Assembly: GCA_024699645.1 (NCBI GenBank)
Contig: JAILPE010000085.1
Span: 1-35,740, forward strand
Reading direction: 5' to 3'
DNA from: Lachnospiraceae bacterium
GTDB taxonomy: Bacteria > Bacillota > Clostridia > Lachnospirales > Lachnospiraceae
DNA length: 35,740 nt
The position numbers and the translations under genes were made by a program. The notes under the pieces were generated by a model. It searched no databases and was not told where the DNA came from. It saw nothing but the letters and a program-made list of their open reading frames with translations. Below, piece after piece: positions 1 through 8,024 of this stretch. Position 1 is the stretch's first letter. Every line of letters begins with the position of its first letter.

Positions 1-71
1 AGGGCTAGCTGGATTCGAACCAGCGGATGCAGGAGTCAAAGTCCTGTGCCTTACCGCTTGGCGATAGCCCT
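1..71 (-). tRNA. tRNA-Gln (anticodon TTG), cut at its 3' end
   Basis: On the - strand a cloverleaf begins at 71. The seven-base acceptor halves (AGGGCTA and TAGCCCT) pair perfectly, the T arm carries GGTTCGAATCC, and the anticodon stem CAGGA/TCCTG encloses loop CTTTGAC, which gives TTG (Gln). The last acceptor base is window position 1, so the discriminator base and any encoded CCA lie outside. It is the promoter-distal member of a five-tRNA cluster. Confidence 0.95.
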
Positions 72-76
72 GTAAG

Positions 77-151
77 GGTGGGTACTGGGACTCGAACCCA
101 GGGCCTCCAGAGCCACAATCTGGCGCGCTAACCAACTGCGCTATACCCACC
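77..151 (-). tRNA. tRNA-His (anticodon GTG)
   Basis: The acceptor stem is GTGGGTA/TACCCAC and the anticodon stem CCAGA/TCTGG encloses loop TTGTGGC, giving GTG (His). The base before the acceptor stem reads G (position 151, c on +) and the discriminator reads C (position 77, g on +). This is the G-1:C73 pair that marks tRNA-His. The C73 matters for judging the T-box ahead of hisS in this window. Confidence 0.96.
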
Positions 152-204
152 ATGTAAAAAGCAGAGGTCTTTCTACATCCGTTCCTTCTATAAAAAAAGA
201 AGGA

Positions 205-278
<74 letters not shown>

Positions 279-298
279 ATATAGCTTTGCAAGCATAA

Positions 299-369
299 AG
301 CGGGTGATGGGAATCGAACCCACGTGTCCAGCTTGGAAGGCTGGTGTTCTACCATTGAACTACACCCGC
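299..369 (-). tRNA. tRNA-Gly (anticodon TCC)
   Basis: The acceptor stem is GCGGGTG/CACCCGC with discriminator T(U)73 at position 299. The anticodon stem CCAGC/GCTGG encloses loop CTTCCAA, giving TCC (Gly). It is short, as is normal for tRNA-Gly. It is second in transcription order after tRNA-Pro. Confidence 0.96.
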
Positions 370-390
370 ATGTCACACTATTAAATTAGA

Positions 391-465
391 TCGGGGTGAC
401 AGGACTTGAACCTGCGACCTCTAGATCCCAAATCTAGCACTCTAGCCAAACTGAGCCACACCCCG
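391..465 (-). tRNA. tRNA-Pro (anticodon TGG)
   Basis: The acceptor stem is CGGGGTG/CACCCCG with discriminator A. The anticodon stem CTAGA/TCTAG encloses loop TTTGGGA, giving TGG (Pro). It is the promoter-proximal gene of the five-tRNA unit, about 45-50 bases downstream of the expected transcription start. Confidence 0.95.
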
Positions 466-518
466 AGGATATGTACCTGACGGCTGTGAGTGACATCGCT
501 GTCTTTACAGCAGAAGTT

Positions 519-547
519 ATTATATAACAGGGATTCTTACTTGTCAA
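519..547 (-). promoter_or_regulatory. promoter of the tRNA cluster
   Basis: Reading the - strand, a perfect -35 TTGACA (542-547) and a perfect -10 TATAAT (519-524) are separated by 17 bases. Transcription would start near 512 and run through all five tRNAs. Consensus boxes of this quality are expected for a stable-RNA promoter of the housekeeping sigma factor. Confidence 0.9.
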
Positions 548-590
548 ATAGAAAAATTCTAATTTTCAATATTTTTTTGAGTATATATTT

Positions 591-795
591 GTTATCGCTC
601 TTTTTGAGGTTGCAAGAAGGAATAACCGGTAATTCTGTGCCATGATGTTATCGCTCTTTTTGGGGTTGCAAGAAGGAATAACCGGTAATTCTGTGCCATG
701 ATGTTATCGCTCTTTTTGGGATTGTAAGAAGGAATAACAGGTGTTTTTATGATCGGAATGGTTAACTCTCTTTTTATGATTATAAGAGGGACTGA
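591..795. repeat. tandem array of 56-58 bp hairpin-forming repeats
   Basis: Units start at 591, 647, 703 and 761. The first two are almost identical over 56 bases; the third diverges in its second half and the fourth is the most diverged. Each unit opens with GTTA and about 30 bases later has ATAAC or a variant, with an inner pair CTTTTTG/CAAGAAG, so each can fold into a hairpin. In unit 4 (GTTA...TGAC, CTCTT...AAGAG) the primary sequence changes but pairing is largely kept. The array lies between the outward-facing tRNA promoter and the promoter at 895-923. No protein gene of credible length is seen here. Confidence 0.85.
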
Positions 796-894
796 CAGAT
801 CCTATGTCCGGAAGATCACATGAAAAAACATAGTTTTGCCATTGTTTTGTTCTAAGGATGACACACAGAGGGGGTATATTAACTCCGAAGATGA

Positions 895-923
895 TTGTAA
901 TTTTATGGCGTGATGGTTATAAT
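895..923 (+). promoter_or_regulatory. promoter of the secreted Ig-like protein gene
   Basis: TTGTAA (895-900), a 17-base spacer and a perfect TATAAT (918-923). The predicted start near 930 leaves a leader of only about 20 bases, containing the ribosome binding site GGAGG at 943-947 before ATG 953. Confidence 0.75.
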
Positions 924-952
924 AACGCTATAAACATCAGAAGGAGGCATAT

Positions 953-3664
953 ATGAAGAGAATCACAAAGGTATTGGCGATTGTCCTTGCGTTAGTCCTT
1001 GCGTTCGGGTCTATTCCCGCGTCGGCAGCTTCGGGTGATCTGTCACTTACCAAGACAAAGAAGACTATCTTTGCCGATGGATGTAAGGGGACAACAGTAG
1101 CAGGAAAGGTTGCCAAGTATTATTCTTATGCTAATATAAAGAAAATTGTTAAGAATTTTGACAGTTCAACGATGGATATCAAGCTTGAGAGCAGTGATTC
1201 ATCCATTGCCACTACGGACGACAAGAAGGATCGTGTAAACGCGGTTGCGCCCGGAAAGGCAGCGATCACGGTTAATGTCTTTGATAAGAAGACATCCGAT
1301 CTCCTTTTCAGTAAGTCGATCGTTGTTACCGTTAAGAAGAATGCTACAAAAGACAGTCTGATTGTCAGCGGCATCAAAGACGGTGACAAATTTAAGGTAA
1401 AGGATTCGGTTACCGTTAAGCTTACAAGAAAGAGCGGAGTTGACACTGATCTTCGCAGACTTGTTTCATCAGGTGACGGAGTATCGATCGAAGAAGCAGG
1501 AACCAGAAAGTATAAGGTTACCTTTACTAAGGCCGGAACTTTTACTCTTACAGCTGAAAGCTACCAGAGCTCAAAGTATGACGGAGCAACGGCAGCAAAG
1601 AGTTTTAGCGTTACCGTAACAGAAGCAGCTAAGGAAGAGGAAAAGAAGGAAGAAGAGAAGAAGGAAGAAGAGAAAAAGCAGACAAAACTCACTGCAAAGC
1701 AGACTGCTTCCGAAGTATTTGAACTCTCGGGTTCCGCTATCACAGATAAGTATACAAAAGATAGCGTAAAGCTTTACAAGATGTATGGAAGTACCAGAGT
1801 TGATATCAATTCGGCTGTTTCTAAGGTTACGGTCAGCGAAAACACCGCAACCATTACTATGATGACCGAATTGGAACAGGCAACGACATTTTATGTTGAG
1901 TATGGTGATGAAGTAGCTGAATTCACCACTACTTCGGTTGATAAGGATGATCCCGTTAAGTCGATCAAACATATGGAAATGCTCACAAGAACAGCTACCG
2001 TAAACGAGAGCGTTGATATTGAATTTAGGTATCGTGACGAGAAAGGCATAGACATTACGAAACTCGTAGAAACCTATGCAAATCCTCGAGTAGTTGTGGA
2101 AGAAGTCGGAAACAGCGGCTACGGATATGTATCCGGTCGTACGGTTTATGTCTATGAAAAAGGCCGTACGCTGAATGTTAAGGCGAGCCTTACAACAGAC
2201 TTCAATCTTGTGACCAGCACGCCTATCACGATCACTGCAACCGGAACCATAATCGGTATCGAGAAGCAGCTTCCCAGGATCAACAACACCACATATACAT
2301 TCAGCAATGACGGAGATGCTACATACCTCAAGAAGGGTGATAAAGAAAACAAAACGATCTGTGTGAATGATGCCAACTATTCACTGGAAGTACTCTTCGG
2401 ATACTCGGACGGAAAGTATAAGACTCTTGCCGAGGCAGGTGTTACAAGCGTTGTATCGGTTAACGAAGCTGTTCTTATGATCGGCGGAGCTTCTCCTTCG
2501 GGCGGAGTATATGTATATCCCAATACCGTAGGTCAGTCCTATATTAAGTTCTACGTAGGTGATCAGGAACTTACCGGATTCGGCGTGGCTGTTTCTCAGG
2601 AACGTAAAGCGAGCACTATCGAAGTTACACTTGACAAGAATTTGCTTAACGTCGATCCTTTGACAAACGATAATATCGAGATCAGTGCAGTTGTTAAAGA
2701 TCAGTATCAGTGCGAGATTAAAAATGCGCCTTTGTCAGTAACACAGACCGAAGCTTCACTGAGAGATACTGTTGTTTCGTTCGGTGCATTCATCAACGGA
2801 AAACTTGTTGTTAACGGAACGGACGTATCGATCATCGGAGCTCAGCCTCAATATGCGGTTCAGGCTGTCGTAAGCTGTGGAGACAATCTTAAGAGAACGG
2901 TTATTTTCTCTGTAAGAAGCAGCCCTTATGATCCGACCAAACTTGCAACATATGCATCAAAGATCATGGTAGACGGATCGCTTAATATTGATACCGGTCT
3001 TACCGTAGGCAAACAGGAAGATGAGGAGACTTCGGTTTATGTAACTGTTCTTGACAGTAACGGATTCTATCTTCTTGAAACAGCCGGAACTATCCTTGAT
3101 AAGGCACCTTTAGGCACCCTCAAAGCAGCAGATTTCGGAAAGGCTGCGGGAACAGCGATAATCGCAACAACCATTCAGTATAGACCTGACGGAGGGGCAC
3201 AGTACTTTATCACTTCCGGTCCCAATATTGATACATCGGATCCTTTCTGCATCACATTTGACCCCGTAAGCGCGGGAACAAAGCTTGGAAAGGGAACGTA
3301 TACGATCGTAGCTTACGTTATTACACTCGGAGAAACTTCGAGCAACATCAGAACGATCGGTCAGAAGACTGTAGTGGTCAGAGACAATCAGGAAACCGGA
3401 ACGTTCACACGTAAGTCCGAAAAGGCTTATGACGGTTTGACGATAGAGCAGAAGGTCGCAGAATGCTTCGATTTCTACTTTGACGGACAAAAAATCGATC
3501 CTTCAAATATTAAGTCGGTGGATTATACAGTTTCGAACACCAATACGACTATAGTAAGAAGCGTAACATTCTCACTCACAAATGACCCTTACGGACCGTT
3601 TGATCTTACGATCAAGATCGTTGATTCTCAGGGTAACAACATGGGCGTTATCCAACCCAAATAA
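953..3664 (+). CDS. large secreted protein with bacterial Ig-like domains
   Basis: The 903-residue product has a clear signal peptide (residues 1-26: MKR, a long Leu/Val/Ala core, cleavage near ASA-AS), so it is exported. Residues about 30-128 look like a Big_2-type Ig-like domain, with a serine-rich 'SSDSSIAT' stretch followed by 'VNAVAPGKAAITV'. A second beta-rich domain spans about 133-223. Then comes a charged linker of repeated KEEEK units (227-242) and several further beta-rich segments. I see no LPXTG motif, SLH domain, membrane anchor or catalytic motif, so the attachment mode is unknown. The gene is monocistronic, with its own promoter and a strong terminator. A structural or adhesive surface role is inference; the C-terminal two thirds match no family I recognise. 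Confidence 0.88.
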   Translation: MKRITKVLAIVLALVLAFGSIPASAASGDLSLTKTKKTIFADGCKGTTVAGKVAKYYSYANIKKIVKNFDSSTMDIKLESSDSSIATTDDKKDRVNAVAPGKAAITVNVFDKKTSDLLFSKSIVVTVKKNATKDSLIVSGIKDGDKFKVKDSVTVKLTRKSGVDTDLRRLVSSGDGVSIEEAGTRKYKVTFTKAGTFTLTAESYQSSKYDGATAAKSFSVTVTEAAKEEEKKEEEKKEEEKKQTKLTAKQTASEVFELSGSAITDKYTKDSVKLYKMYGSTRVDINSAVSKVTVSENTATITMMTELEQATTFYVEYGDEVAEFTTTSVDKDDPVKSIKHMEMLTRTATVNESVDIEFRYRDEKGIDITKLVETYANPRVVVEEVGNSGYGYVSGRTVYVYEKGRTLNVKASLTTDFNLVTSTPITITATGTIIGIEKQLPRINNTTYTFSNDGDATYLKKGDKENKTICVNDANYSLEVLFGYSDGKYKTLAEAGVTSVVSVNEAVLMIGGASPSGGVYVYPNTVGQSYIKFYVGDQELTGFGVAVSQERKASTIEVTLDKNLLNVDPLTNDNIEISAVVKDQYQCEIKNAPLSVTQTEASLRDTVVSFGAFINGKLVVNGTDVSIIGAQPQYAVQAVVSCGDNLKRTVIFSVRSSPYDPTKLATYASKIMVDGSLNIDTGLTVGKQEDEETSVYVTVLDSNGFYLLETAGTILDKAPLGTLKAADFGKAAGTAIIATTIQYRPDGGAQYFITSGPNIDTSDPFCITFDPVSAGTKLGKGTYTIVAYVITLGETSSNIRTIGQKTVVVRDNQETGTFTRKSEKAYDGLTIEQKVAECFDFYFDGQKIDPSNIKSVDYTVSNTNTTIVRSVTFSLTNDPYGPFDLTIKIVDSQGNNMGVIQPK

Positions 3665-3694
3665 AGATCATTTGAAAAATGAATGAACATAAAA

Positions 3695-3730
3695 ACACAT
3701 CTCCTTCCGTGCGAGGGAGATGTGTTTTTT
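3695..3730 (+). terminator. intrinsic terminator, probably bidirectional
   Basis: A 10-bp perfect stem (ACACATCTCC 3695-3704 with GGAGATGTGT 3716-3725) has a short loop and is followed by a T run on the + strand. The A run just before the stem gives a T run on the - strand. It therefore can end both the gene at 953-3664 and transcripts arriving from the - strand AAA+ gene. Confidence 0.9.
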
Positions 3731-3759
3731 GTTGTTTAATACTGTATGTAATATCTTTT

Positions 3760-3906
3760 GTTATGAGGCCTTTTGTGTGAGCGGATTATATCACCTTTAA
3801 TATCCTCATGGTGATGTTTTTTTGGAATCGGATCGTATCACCTGTATTGTCCTTTATGGTGCTGTCCGTTTTTTGGACCGGATCAGATCTTATCGCCTGC
3901 AATATC
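3760..3906. repeat. degenerate tandem duplication of the AAA+ gene's 3' end
   Basis: On the - strand three related units start at 3906, 3851 and 3804. The first contains the last seven sense codons and the TGA stop of the AAA+ gene (gene end 3883). The next two lie downstream and keep the order A-GG-GATA-ATCCG with substitutions and small indels. The + strand of the last unit contains ATCACC...GGTGAT followed by seven Ts, a terminator-like hairpin facing away from the gene. Confidence 0.75.
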
Positions 3907-6039
3907 GTTAAGATCGAAGTCCTCCGAAAGGAGGAGCGAGAGATCTCCGCTCGGTTCTGCGACAAGTCGTTTCGACTGGTTGAGGATCGCTTCCTCGACT
4001 TTATTTCGTGCGAGTCGTCCGTTGCCCGCGTCAGAAGGACGCAACGCCTGAACTGCGTTGAAGTAGGAAAGAAGCGATGTGTCTGCGCCTTCGTCGATCG
4101 AATAGCCCTTGCTGCGTGCGATCGAATGAGAGATCGCAACAAGCTCTTCTCCCGTGTAATCGGGGAAGTTTATAAGGTTCGGGAAGCGGCTCTTGAGACC
4201 TGAGTTGGAGCTTAAGAACTCCTCCATCTCGTTGCTGTAGCCGGCGAGGATAACGACGAGATTGTCGCGGTTGTCCTCGATGCCCTTTACAAGCGTGTCG
4301 ATCGCTTCGAGGCCGAATGAATCTTCCGTTCCGCGGTAAAGACTGTAAGCCTCGTCAATAAAGAGTACACCGCCTATAGCCGATTTGATGACCTGGTTGG
4401 TCAAAGGAGCGGTGTGTCCGACATATCTGCCGACGAGATCCGCACGTGAAACTTCCACGAGCTGACCGCCCGAAAGAACGCCTATGGCCTTGAGATATCG
4501 GCTTATGATTCGCGCGATAGTCGTCTTGCCCGTTCCGGGATTTCCCGTGAATATCATGTGCTTTGAAACGTCGCTGCTCTTTAAACCTTCCTCGCTTCTG
4601 CGTTTCTTGATCCTGTAATATTCCTCGAGACCGAGTATATATTCCTTGATCGCCTTGAGACCGACGATCTTGTCGAGCTCTTCGCGGACAGCTTCGAGCC
4701 CTGCAGTATACGCAGTGGGAAGACATGCAAAGAGGTCGGTGGATTCACCTGCGCTCTCGGCGGTAACACGCCCGTCTTCGGATACGTAAAGATGTATATC
4801 GGCACCCTCGGGAAGGTCTGTTTCAAGTCTTATCTGCACAAGAGCGTCAAGGAAATCCTCGTAGAACTTAAGGACAGCCTTAAGGCCGGCGTTCTTGTCG
4901 CTCGCCGCAACGCTCATGTCCACAACCTCGTCCGCCACCATCAGGTTAAAGTGAAGGTGTGTCGAAGCGATCTCTTTAAGCTTGTTCATCTCGATCGAAG
5001 CGATCTGCGCGATCGTGTCTCGAACGAGTCTGTTTGTTTCACATATATCCGTGATCGAATTGACGAAAGGTGCTCCGAAGCAGTCTGCAAGTTTTTCGAT
5101 CGAACCGGTGCTTATGAAAACGAGAAATTTCCCCTGCACATCAAAGGAGCTGACGGCTTCGTGCGCGAGTGAGTTCGCAACGTTTATGAGCTGGCCGTTC
5201 TGGAGCACATATCTTGATGAAAGCTTGCATTCACCTTTCATTACGAGATCACAAAGGTTATTAAGGTAAGAAATGTGGCAGTTCTCGAAGTTTTCGAAAA
5301 GGATAACCTCGTTCTCCGAAGAGAGCGCGCTGTAAAGATCCTGAAGGAAAAGCTTCTCTTCGCCCGCAGAAGGGTAAAGCGAAAGATCGATCACTGTGAT
5401 CTCGGGGCTTCTGAGGATTCCGCGGGAAGCCATCTTTTTGACGATCGTCGAGAGTGCAAAGTGACGGCCCGAATAAGCGGGACCTGTGATGTAGATCGTG
5501 TTTGCGGGAAGTTTTCCCTGACGTGAAAGAACGTAGGGACGCTTAAAAGCGATCGTAAGCTTCTTAAGAAACGCTTCCTGACCGAGCACCGTGAGCATGA
5601 GATCGTCGGCGAGGCCGTTGAACTTTTCGGGACCCGGAGTCACGGCGCGGCCATTGTTATAATCGTGGTCGATGTCTTTTGTGAAATCGTCGATCTCTTT
5701 CTCAAGTTTTCTCGCACCTGATAAGGCTTCGTTTATGCCGGAATATGAAACTTCGGAGTCATAGGCGCCGGCATGGTTCGAGTCCGGATTCGTGGGAACC
5801 GGCTCGAAGGGAGGACGTTTGTCAAGATCGATACCCCTGTCTTCACACATCTTTCCGATGTCGAGGCTTGTATCGTATGAAGCATTCGGAAGGCTTCTGC
5901 CCGTAACCTTGCGAAGGTTGTCGAGAAGGTTGCCGCCCTCTTTCTTACGTCTTTTCTGTGCTTCTTTTATTTCGTCGAGTGTATAATTGCTTCTTTTTCC
6001 GAGGATTCCGCTCAGGGAATCGTCAATGTCGTCACGCAT
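3883..6039 (-). CDS. two-domain AAA+ protein: degenerate Clp-like domain plus CbxX/CfxQ (SpoVK-type) ATPase
   Basis: I take ATG at 6039 as the start (718 residues). AAGAGG precedes it by nine bases, and the likely promoter (6127-6155) starts transcription near 6120, which rules out the in-frame ATGs at 6189 and 6138. Residues 1-130 are polar and low in structure. Residues about 150-400 resemble a Clp-type AAA+ module, but its Walker A is GPAYSGRH (186-193, Lys and Thr/Ser lost) and the Walker B position reads LFENFE. Residues about 455-690 are an intact CbxX/CfxQ-type ATPase: GNPGTGKT (499-506), pore-loop-like GRYVGHTA, VLFIDEA (558-564) and a downstream ILAGYS sensor segment. Such ATPases remodel protein complexes; the substrate is not evident. 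No EccC/ESX or rubisco gene is nearby to assign a pathway. Confidence 0.88.
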   Translation of the reverse strand: MRDDIDDSLSGILGKRSNYTLDEIKEAQKRRKKEGGNLLDNLRKVTGRSLPNASYDTSLDIGKMCEDRGIDLDKRPPFEPVPTNPDSNHAGAYDSEVSYSGINEALSGARKLEKEIDDFTKDIDHDYNNGRAVTPGPEKFNGLADDLMLTVLGQEAFLKKLTIAFKRPYVLSRQGKLPANTIYITGPAYSGRHFALSTIVKKMASRGILRSPEITVIDLSLYPSAGEEKLFLQDLYSALSSENEVILFENFENCHISYLNNLCDLVMKGECKLSSRYVLQNGQLINVANSLAHEAVSSFDVQGKFLVFISTGSIEKLADCFGAPFVNSITDICETNRLVRDTIAQIASIEMNKLKEIASTHLHFNLMVADEVVDMSVAASDKNAGLKAVLKFYEDFLDALVQIRLETDLPEGADIHLYVSEDGRVTAESAGESTDLFACLPTAYTAGLEAVREELDKIVGLKAIKEYILGLEEYYRIKKRRSEEGLKSSDVSKHMIFTGNPGTGKTTIARIISRYLKAIGVLSGGQLVEVSRADLVGRYVGHTAPLTNQVIKSAIGGVLFIDEAYSLYRGTEDSFGLEAIDTLVKGIEDNRDNLVVILAGYSNEMEEFLSSNSGLKSRFPNLINFPDYTGEELVAISHSIARSKGYSIDEGADTSLLSYFNAVQALRPSDAGNGRLARNKVEEAILNQSKRLVAEPSGDLSLLLSEDFDLNDIAGDKI

Positions 6040-6126
6040 GTATTGTATCCTCTTGTTCATGTGTAATTTTGAAGGATCCGGCCGGCGGTGTGTGAGTGCC
6101 CTGATCCCGATAATGTTGTAAAGGTT

Positions 6127-6155
6127 ATTGTATAACATGGAAGGCTTTCTTTCAA
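6127..6155 (-). promoter_or_regulatory. promoter of the AAA+ gene
   Basis: On the - strand TTGAAA (6150-6155) and TACAAT (6127-6132) are separated by 17 bases. The -35 box lies in the first copy of the 21-bp repeat at 6140-6225. The other copies have diverged at that place (TTCAAA, TTTAAA, TTAAAA). Confidence 0.6.
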
Positions 6156-6225
6156 GTTGCGGGATGCTTTCTTTGAACTTGGGATGCATTCTTTAAACTT
6201 GGGGGATGCTTTCTTTTAAGTTGGG
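6140..6225. repeat. four tandem ~21 bp repeats in the divergent promoter region
   Basis: Copies of GATGCTTTCTTTNAACTTGG-like sequence begin at about 6140, 6163, 6183 and 6205, with lengths of 20-23 bases. They lie between the - strand AAA+ promoter and the + strand tgt promoter, overlapping the former's -35 box and ending just before the latter's -35 box. Confidence 0.8.
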
Positions 6226-6227
6226 TA

Positions 6228-6256
6228 TTGCGGGAATGTGGTTCTTTGGGTATAAT
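6228..6256 (+). promoter_or_regulatory. promoter of tgt-yajC
   Basis: A perfect -10 TATAAT (6251-6256) lies 17 bases after a weak -35 TTGCGG (6228-6233). The leader to tgt would be about 75 bases. Confidence 0.55.
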
Positions 6257-6336
6257 CGTAGCGTGTCGCATTCTTAGGTTTTTGCATCGAAAGGGGCTAA
6301 GGCCTAAATCAAAGGAATGTGAAATACAGGATTGGC

Positions 6337-7473
6337 ATGTACAGTATCTTATGTAGGGACTCAGGTGCGAAGCGCGCCCGTATGGTTACGGTCCACGGAA
6401 CGATCGAAACACCTGTTTTTATGAATGTGGGAACTGTGGCCGCCATCAAGGGAGCCGTCTCGTCGGTCGATCTTGAAGGACTGGGTACACAGGTAGAGCT
6501 TTGCAATACTTACCACCTTCATGTCAGACCCGGTGACGAAGTGGTAAAGAAGCTCGGCGGTCTCCATAAGTTTATGAACTGGCACAGACCGATACTCACG
6601 GACTCGGGAGGATTTCAGGTATTTTCGCTTGCGGGACTCCGAAAGATAAAAGAAGAGGGCGTTACATTTAATTCTCATATCGACGGAAGGCTCATCAAGA
6701 TGGGGCCCGAAGAAAGTATGCAGATACAGTCGAACCTTGCATCAACGATAGCAATGGCGTTTGACGAATGCCCGCCGAGCACTGCGGACAGGTCTTATAT
6801 CACGGATTCTGTCGCCAGGACGACAAGATGGCTCGAGAGATGTAAGACGAAACTGAGTGAGCTCAGCCTCCGTGATGACACGATAAATCCCGAGCAGATG
6901 CTTTTCGGGATCAATCAGGGCGGAATATACAACGATATCAGGATAGAACATGCAAAGCAGATCAGGGAACTTGATCTTCCCGGATATGCTGTCGGCGGTC
7001 TGGCTGTCGGAGAGACGCATGAGCAGATGTATGACGTGCTCGAGCATGTCGTGCCGGAATTGCCGGGAGATAAGCCCGTTTATCTCATGGGCGTCGGAAC
7101 GCCTGCAAATATACTTGAAGCGGTTGACAGGGGAGTTGATTTCTTTGACTGTGTATACCCCACCCGCAACGGACGTCACGGCCACGCGTACACCGGATTC
7201 GGAAAGATCAATCTTCTGAATGCGCGTTACGAAACGGATGACAGACCCATTGAAGAAGGGTGCGGGTGCCCTGCGTGCAGGAATCATTCGAGGGCATATA
7301 TAAGGCATCTTTTAAAGAGCGGAGAGATGCTCGGGTGCAGGCTGATGGTGCTTCATAACCTGTATTTTTACAACAACCTTATGGCACAGATTCGCAAGGC
7401 AATCGAAGAGGGCAGGTACAGCGAGTTCAAAAAGAACATGCTCGAATCGATGGAACGCGGCGGGGAATCCTAA
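6337..7473 (+). CDS. tgt: queuine/preQ1 tRNA-ribosyltransferase
   Basis: This enzyme swaps guanine for the queuosine precursor preQ1 at the wobble position of GUN-anticodon tRNAs. Visible family features are HGTIETPVFMNVGT near the N terminus, LTDSGGFQVFSLAGL (substrate pocket, catalytic Asp), FDECPP, GGLAVGE, DCVYPTRNGRHGHA (second catalytic Asp), and a C-terminal zinc site C-G-C-x-x-C with a later His. I prefer ATG 6337 (378 residues), which matches the usual N terminus MYxLL..DG. A GTG at 6319 with an AAAGG six bases before it would add six residues and cannot be excluded. The tRNA-His in this window is one of its usual substrates. yajC follows after 97 bases, a common pairing. Confidence 0.97.
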   Translation: MYSILCRDSGAKRARMVTVHGTIETPVFMNVGTVAAIKGAVSSVDLEGLGTQVELCNTYHLHVRPGDEVVKKLGGLHKFMNWHRPILTDSGGFQVFSLAGLRKIKEEGVTFNSHIDGRLIKMGPEESMQIQSNLASTIAMAFDECPPSTADRSYITDSVARTTRWLERCKTKLSELSLRDDTINPEQMLFGINQGGIYNDIRIEHAKQIRELDLPGYAVGGLAVGETHEQMYDVLEHVVPELPGDKPVYLMGVGTPANILEAVDRGVDFFDCVYPTRNGRHGHAYTGFGKINLLNARYETDDRPIEEGCGCPACRNHSRAYIRHLLKSGEMLGCRLMVLHNLYFYNNLMAQIRKAIEEGRYSEFKKNMLESMERGGES

Positions 7474-7512
7474 GCCCGATGGATGATCGGAAAAGGCGGA
7501 GGTACGCCGACA

Positions 7513-7530
7513 TGACACTGACACTGACAC
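7513..7530. repeat. (TGACAC)x3 short tandem repeat
   Basis: Three perfect copies of the hexamer TGACAC lie in the tgt-yajC gap. They are the shortest-period example of the tandem repeats scattered through the window. Confidence 0.85.
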
Positions 7531-7570
7531 AAAGATGTGGTGTAAGATAGATGAAATATTGGAGGTAATT

Positions 7571-7930
7571 ATGTTTTCTTTTTTACTTGATGAAGCGGCA
7601 GGAACGGCTGCAACAACAGGAGCTGCGGGACAGGAGGTCGGAGGCCTCGCATCATGGCTTCCCATCGTGATCTATGTTGTTATCCTTGGAGCGGTTTTCT
7701 ATTTCCTTGCGATCAGACCCCAGAAGAAACAGCAGAAGCAGCAGGCAGCGCTTATAGAGTCGATCGCTGTCGGCGACAGCGTTCTTACAACGAGCGGTTT
7801 CTACGGAGTTGTTATTGATGTTATGGACGAAGTGCTCGTTGTTGAATTCGGAAATAACAAGAATTGTCGTATTCCCATGAAGAAGACGGCAGTTGTTGAA
7901 GTAGAGAAGCCCGTTAAGGACGAAGCGTAA
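7571..7930 (+). CDS. yajC: preprotein translocase accessory subunit YajC
   Basis: The 119-residue product has one membrane segment (about residues 31-50, WLPIVIYVVILGAVFYFLAI) followed at once by RPQKKQQKQQ, the positive stretch typical of YajC. A small beta domain follows (SVLTTSGFYGVVIDV). YajC associates with SecDF and the SecYEG channel. ATG 7571 is preceded by GGAGG at a good distance; an upstream in-frame start would add twelve unlikely residues. It probably shares the tgt transcript. Confidence 0.95.
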   Translation: MFSFLLDEAAGTAATTGAAGQEVGGLASWLPIVIYVVILGAVFYFLAIRPQKKQQKQQAALIESIAVGDSVLTTSGFYGVVIDVMDEVLVVEFGNNKNCRIPMKKTAVVEVEKPVKDEA

Positions 7931-8024
7931 CAAAACAGATCCTTTTGTGACAAACATGTGACAAAGTTAGGTGGCATAATCAGTGCAGGATGTGGCGCAT
8001 GGAATTACACCGGAGGATCGGAAA

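Noticed and set aside
591-795. CRISPR array
   Set aside because: The units abut directly without unique spacers, are 56-58 bp long, and no cas gene is present.
6040-6189. N-terminal extension of the AAA+ protein from ATG 6189
   Set aside because: The likely promoter lies inside it and the added residues derive from the 21-bp repeats.
7930-8000. regulatory palindrome at TGTGACAAACATGTGACAAA
   Set aside because: It is a short direct repeat of TGTGACAAA, not a palindrome, and has no supporting context.
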